Assembly (NCBI RefSeq): GCF_019166065.1
Contig: NZ_JAHTBN010000005.1
Location: 186,001 to 250,000 of the forward strand
Direction: 5' to 3'
Source: Candidimonas humi
GTDB taxonomy: Bacteria > Pseudomonadota > Gammaproteobacteria > Burkholderiales > Burkholderiaceae_B
DNA: 64,000 bases
Shown: positions 61,486 to 64,000 of the stretch, one piece after another
Layout of the letters: each line of letters begins with the position of its first letter
Position numbering within the stretch: the stretch's first letter is position 1
Position numbers and translations under genes: made by a program
Notes under the pieces: model-generated
The model's input: only the letters and a program-made list of their open reading frames with translations
Databases searched by the model: none
Told to the model about the DNA's origin: nothing

Positions 61486-62915
61486 AGCGCCCCTCCAACC
61501 CCAATAGTCGCGACGCCGCCTCTACAGGCCGCAGTTCCAAGCCCGCGGATCGTGGCTCGGCCGGCCGCCCCGGCCGGGCCGCCAAGGGCCGTCCCTCGGG
61601 CGGCCGCGCTGCCGCGCAAGGCGCCGCCGCAAGCCCGGCGCAGCGCCTGCTGCCCGCCGCCACGCGCATCGAACAGGTGCGCGAGGTGCTGGGTGAAGTG
61701 CTGCAGTGGGAATATCCCGCCGACGCCGTGTTGTCGCATTGGCTGCGCGCCCGCCCGCACATGGGCGCGCGTGATCGCGCCGAGGTGGCCGAGGCGGTGT
61801 TCGACGCCTTGCGCCATTTGCGCCGCTACCGCCATTTCGCCGAGAGCGGCAGCGGGCCGGCGGCGCGCCGCCTGGCCATCCTGGGGCTCGCCTCGGTGTT
61901 CAGCGAGCAGGTCCTGGACGCCGCCCTGCAAGAAGACGAACGCGAGTGGCTGGCGCGCCTGCGCCGCATCGACCCGGCCAGCCTGCCTGCCGCGGTGCGC
62001 CACAGCCTGCCGGACTGGCTGGAGCAGCGCCTGGCCGACGTGCCGCAAGCCGAAGCGCTGATCGAGGCGCTGAACCGTCCGGCGCCCCTGGACGTGCGCG
62101 TCAATCCCCTGAAGGCCGAGCGCGCCACGGTGCTCGAGGCGCTGCGCGCGGGCCCCGCGGCGCGCTACAGCCCCGAGCCCACGCTCCATTCGCCCTGGGG
62201 CATACGCCTGCAGGGCCGGCCTTCGGTGAATCGCTGGCCGCTGTTCGAAAACGGCAGCCTCGAGGTCCAGGACGAGGGCAGCCAGGTCCTGGTTGCCCTG
62301 GTGGCCCCCAAGCGCGGCGAGATGGTCATCGACTATTGCGCAGGCGCTGGCGGCAAGACCCTGCTGCTGGGGGCCTTGATGCGCTCTACCGGCCGCCTGT
62401 ACGCCTTCGATGTGTCGGCCGCCAGGCTGGCGCGCGCCAAGCCCCGGGTGGCCCGCAGCGGGCTGTCCAACGTGGTTCCCGTGGTGATCCGCGCCGACGG
62501 CGACCAGCGCGTCAAGCGCCTGGCGGGCAAGGCCCACCGGGTATTGGTCGACGCCCCGTGCAGCGGGCTGGGCACCCTGCGCCGCAATCCGGACCTGAAA
62601 TGGCGCCAGCATCCCGAATCGCTGGCCGAGTTGTGCCAGGTGCAGGCCCGCATCCTGCGCCAGGCGGCCCGTTGCGTGGCGCCGGGCGGGCGCCTGGTGT
62701 ATGCCACCTGCAGCGTCCTGCCGGAAGAAAACGAAAACCAGGTTCAGGCTTTCCTGGCGGAAAACCCCGAATTCGAGCTGCTGGAGGCCGGCCCGATCCT
62801 GGCCGATCGTTGCGAAAATCTGACATTCCAGGGGCCGTATTTGTCCCTGCGCCCGGACCGCGACGGCACCGACGGATTCTTCGCGGCGGCCATGCAACGG
62901 CGCAAGCCCGCCTGA
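61482..62915 (+). CDS. RsmB/NOP-family rRNA (cytosine-C5) methyltransferase
   Basis: A 477-residue SAM-dependent enzyme. A basic, low-complexity N-terminal ~50 residues precede an RsmB-like helical region. The methyltransferase core has Y-C-A-G-A-G-G-K-T (SAM binding), motif IV D-A-P-C-S-G-L-G-T-L-R-R-N-P-D and motif VI A-T-C-S-V-L-P-E-E-N-E, giving the two catalytic cysteines typical of m5C RNA methyltransferases. Its ATG overlaps the purN stop (ATGA). It may be RsmB itself or a paralog, as fmt/def, the usual rsmB neighbours, are absent. Confidence 0.9.
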   Translation: MKRPSNPNSRDAASTGRSSKPADRGSAGRPGRAAKGRPSGGRAAAQGAAASPAQRLLPAATRIEQVREVLGEVLQWEYPADAVLSHWLRARPHMGARDRAEVAEAVFDALRHLRRYRHFAESGSGPAARRLAILGLASVFSEQVLDAALQEDEREWLARLRRIDPASLPAAVRHSLPDWLEQRLADVPQAEALIEALNRPAPLDVRVNPLKAERATVLEALRAGPAARYSPEPTLHSPWGIRLQGRPSVNRWPLFENGSLEVQDEGSQVLVALVAPKRGEMVIDYCAGAGGKTLLLGALMRSTGRLYAFDVSAARLARAKPRVARSGLSNVVPVVIRADGDQRVKRLAGKAHRVLVDAPCSGLGTLRRNPDLKWRQHPESLAELCQVQARILRQAARCVAPGGRLVYATCSVLPEENENQVQAFLAENPEFELLEAGPILADRCENLTFQGPYLSLRPDRDGTDGFFAAAMQRRKPA

Positions 62916-63059
62916 AGCTGAACCGTAGCTGACTCGTACGCCCGATTTTTTGCTTAGTCATTGATTTTTCTCAAAAACTAAAATGAAAATTAGCTGTCAT
63001 ACGAGGGCCAACTGGGCTAAACTTCTAGATGTTTTCAAGACGGAGGCTTAATTAAGCTC

Positions 63060-64000
63060 ATGAATTCCGTGCTCAATTTCCTGTCGGGCGGCCTGCTGCA
63101 ATTGTCGTGGTGGCAGCTCGTAATCGTGACGCTGGTGCTGACACACATCACCATCGTAGGGGTCACTGTATTCCTGCATCGCAGCCAGGCGCATCGCGGG
63201 CTCGACCTGCATCCGGCCGTCATGCATTTCTTCCGCTTCTGGCTGTGGATGACCACCGGCATGATCACCAAGGAATGGGTGGCCATACACCGCAAGCACC
63301 ATGCCAAGTGCGAACGCGAAGGCGACCCGCATTCGCCGATGATCTTCGGCATCGGCAAGGTGTTCTTCCGCGGCGCCGAACTCTATCGCCAGGAAGCCAC
63401 CAACGAAGAAACCCTCAAGCGTTTCGGCCACGGCACGCCCGACGACTGGCTCGAGCGCAAGCTCTACACCCCGCACAGCCTGCTGGGCGTGCTCATCATG
63501 CTGGGCATAGACCTGGCCCTGTTCGGCACCATCGGCCTGACGATCTGGGCGGTGCAAATGGCCTGGATTCCCTTCTGGGCGGCCGGCGTGGTCAACGGCC
63601 TGGGCCACTTCTGGGGCTACCGCAACTATGCCTGCCCCGATACCAGCACCAATGTGTCGCCCTGGGGCATCATCATCGGCGGCGAAGAACTGCACAACAA
63701 CCACCATGCCTATGGCACCTCGGCCAAGTTCTCCACCAAGTGGTACGAATTCGACATCGGCTGGTGCTATATCTCGGTGCTCAGCTTCGTGGGGCTGGCC
63801 AAGGTCAAGAAGCTCGCGCCCAAGCTCAAGCTCGAGCCCGCGTCCTCCAAGATGGTGGTCGACCTGCGCACCCTGCAGGGCGTCATCACGCACCGCTACG
63901 AGATCCTGGCGCGCTATACCGACCTGGTCAAGCACGCCATAGGCGAAGAGCTCACCCGCCTCAAGCCCACCGGCGGCGCCGATTGCCGCTGGTCGCTGCT
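63060..64000 (+). CDS. acyl-CoA/fatty acid desaturase, 3' end outside window
   Basis: The frame from ATG 63060 stays open to the window edge (about 313 codons). It is an integral membrane di-iron desaturase with histidine boxes H-R-S-Q-A-H-R (H40, H45), H-R-K-H-H (H77, H80, H81) and H-N-N-H-H (H212, H215, H216). This is the delta-9 acyl desaturase type that introduces a double bond into saturated chains, relevant to membrane fluidity. GGAGG lies 13 bases upstream. The 144-base gap before it is AT-rich (T-rich near 62940-62980) and probably holds its promoter. Confidence 0.92.
   Translation, partial: MNSVLNFLSGGLLQLSWWQLVIVTLVLTHITIVGVTVFLHRSQAHRGLDLHPAVMHFFRFWLWMTTGMITKEWVAIHRKHHAKCEREGDPHSPMIFGIGKVFFRGAELYRQEATNEETLKRFGHGTPDDWLERKLYTPHSLLGVLIMLGIDLALFGTIGLTIWAVQMAWIPFWAAGVVNGLGHFWGYRNYACPDTSTNVSPWGIIIGGEELHNNHHAYGTSAKFSTKWYEFDIGWCYISVLSFVGLAKVKKLAPKLKLEPASSKMVVDLRTLQGVITHRYEILARYTDLVKHAIGEELTRLKPTGGADCRWSL

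Overview
The window is a GC-rich bacterial chromosome segment that reads as a betaproteobacterium of the family Alcaligenaceae, most likely Bordetella or a close relative such as Achromobacter. The grounds are a Bug-family tricarboxylate receptor, the order exbB-exbD-lpxK-ycaR-kdsB-adk, the cspA/clpS/clpA and ileS/lspA/coaBC groupings, and the general protein character. The species cannot be fixed by reading alone. No tRNA, rRNA, CRISPR array, phage or intact insertion sequence was seen. The first gene is cut at its 5' end and the last at its 3' end by the window edges.

Layout. 0-7 kb: a DUF1211 membrane protein end, small orphan genes, an Lrp-type regulator, then a TctE/TctD-like two-component pair divergent from a three-gene NMT1/taurine-type ABC importer. 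7-15.3 kb: an accessory island made of a poor-coding AT-rich stretch and one giant autotransporter of about 2,300 residues. The autotransporter carries a glycine-rich N-terminal domain and about 50 tandem 21-residue repeats. A 33-bp near copy of part of the ABC permease gene lies just downstream of it. 15-22 kb: a haloacid dehalogenase, a GST-selU-selD operon for selenium modification of tRNA, an acetyltransferase, argF, rpsT and the remnant of a spore-coat-U fimbrial gene. 22-24.6 kb: a decarboxylating dehydrogenase paired with a Bug receptor. 24.8-31.5 kb: envelope genes on the minus strand (murJ, an SDR enzyme, adk, kdsB, ycaR, lpxK, exbD, exbB), with several start/stop overlaps that suggest translational coupling. 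32-45.7 kb: mostly plus-strand core genes (xseA, sodB, clcA, pcaF, clpS, clpA, pqiABC) plus the minus-strand cspA and a DUF192 gene.

45.7-64 kb: putA follows pqiC, with GTTGCA operator sites of the kind bound by the PutA ribbon-helix-helix domain. Beyond the terminator and dut lies a nitric-oxide-type module on the plus strand: DUF2249, a 10-12-helix membrane protein, a double DUF2249 protein, a DUF59 protein and an orphan. It faces an nsrR repressor gene, and NsrR-like palindromes lie in front of both promoters. This block separates dut from coaBC, which are neighbours in many proteobacteria. The window then holds coaBC, lspA, ileS and ribF (minus strand), and purN, an RsmB-type RNA methyltransferase and a fatty acid desaturase (plus strand).

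The most interesting material is the repeat autotransporter and the NsrR-linked DUF2249/DUF59 membrane module.
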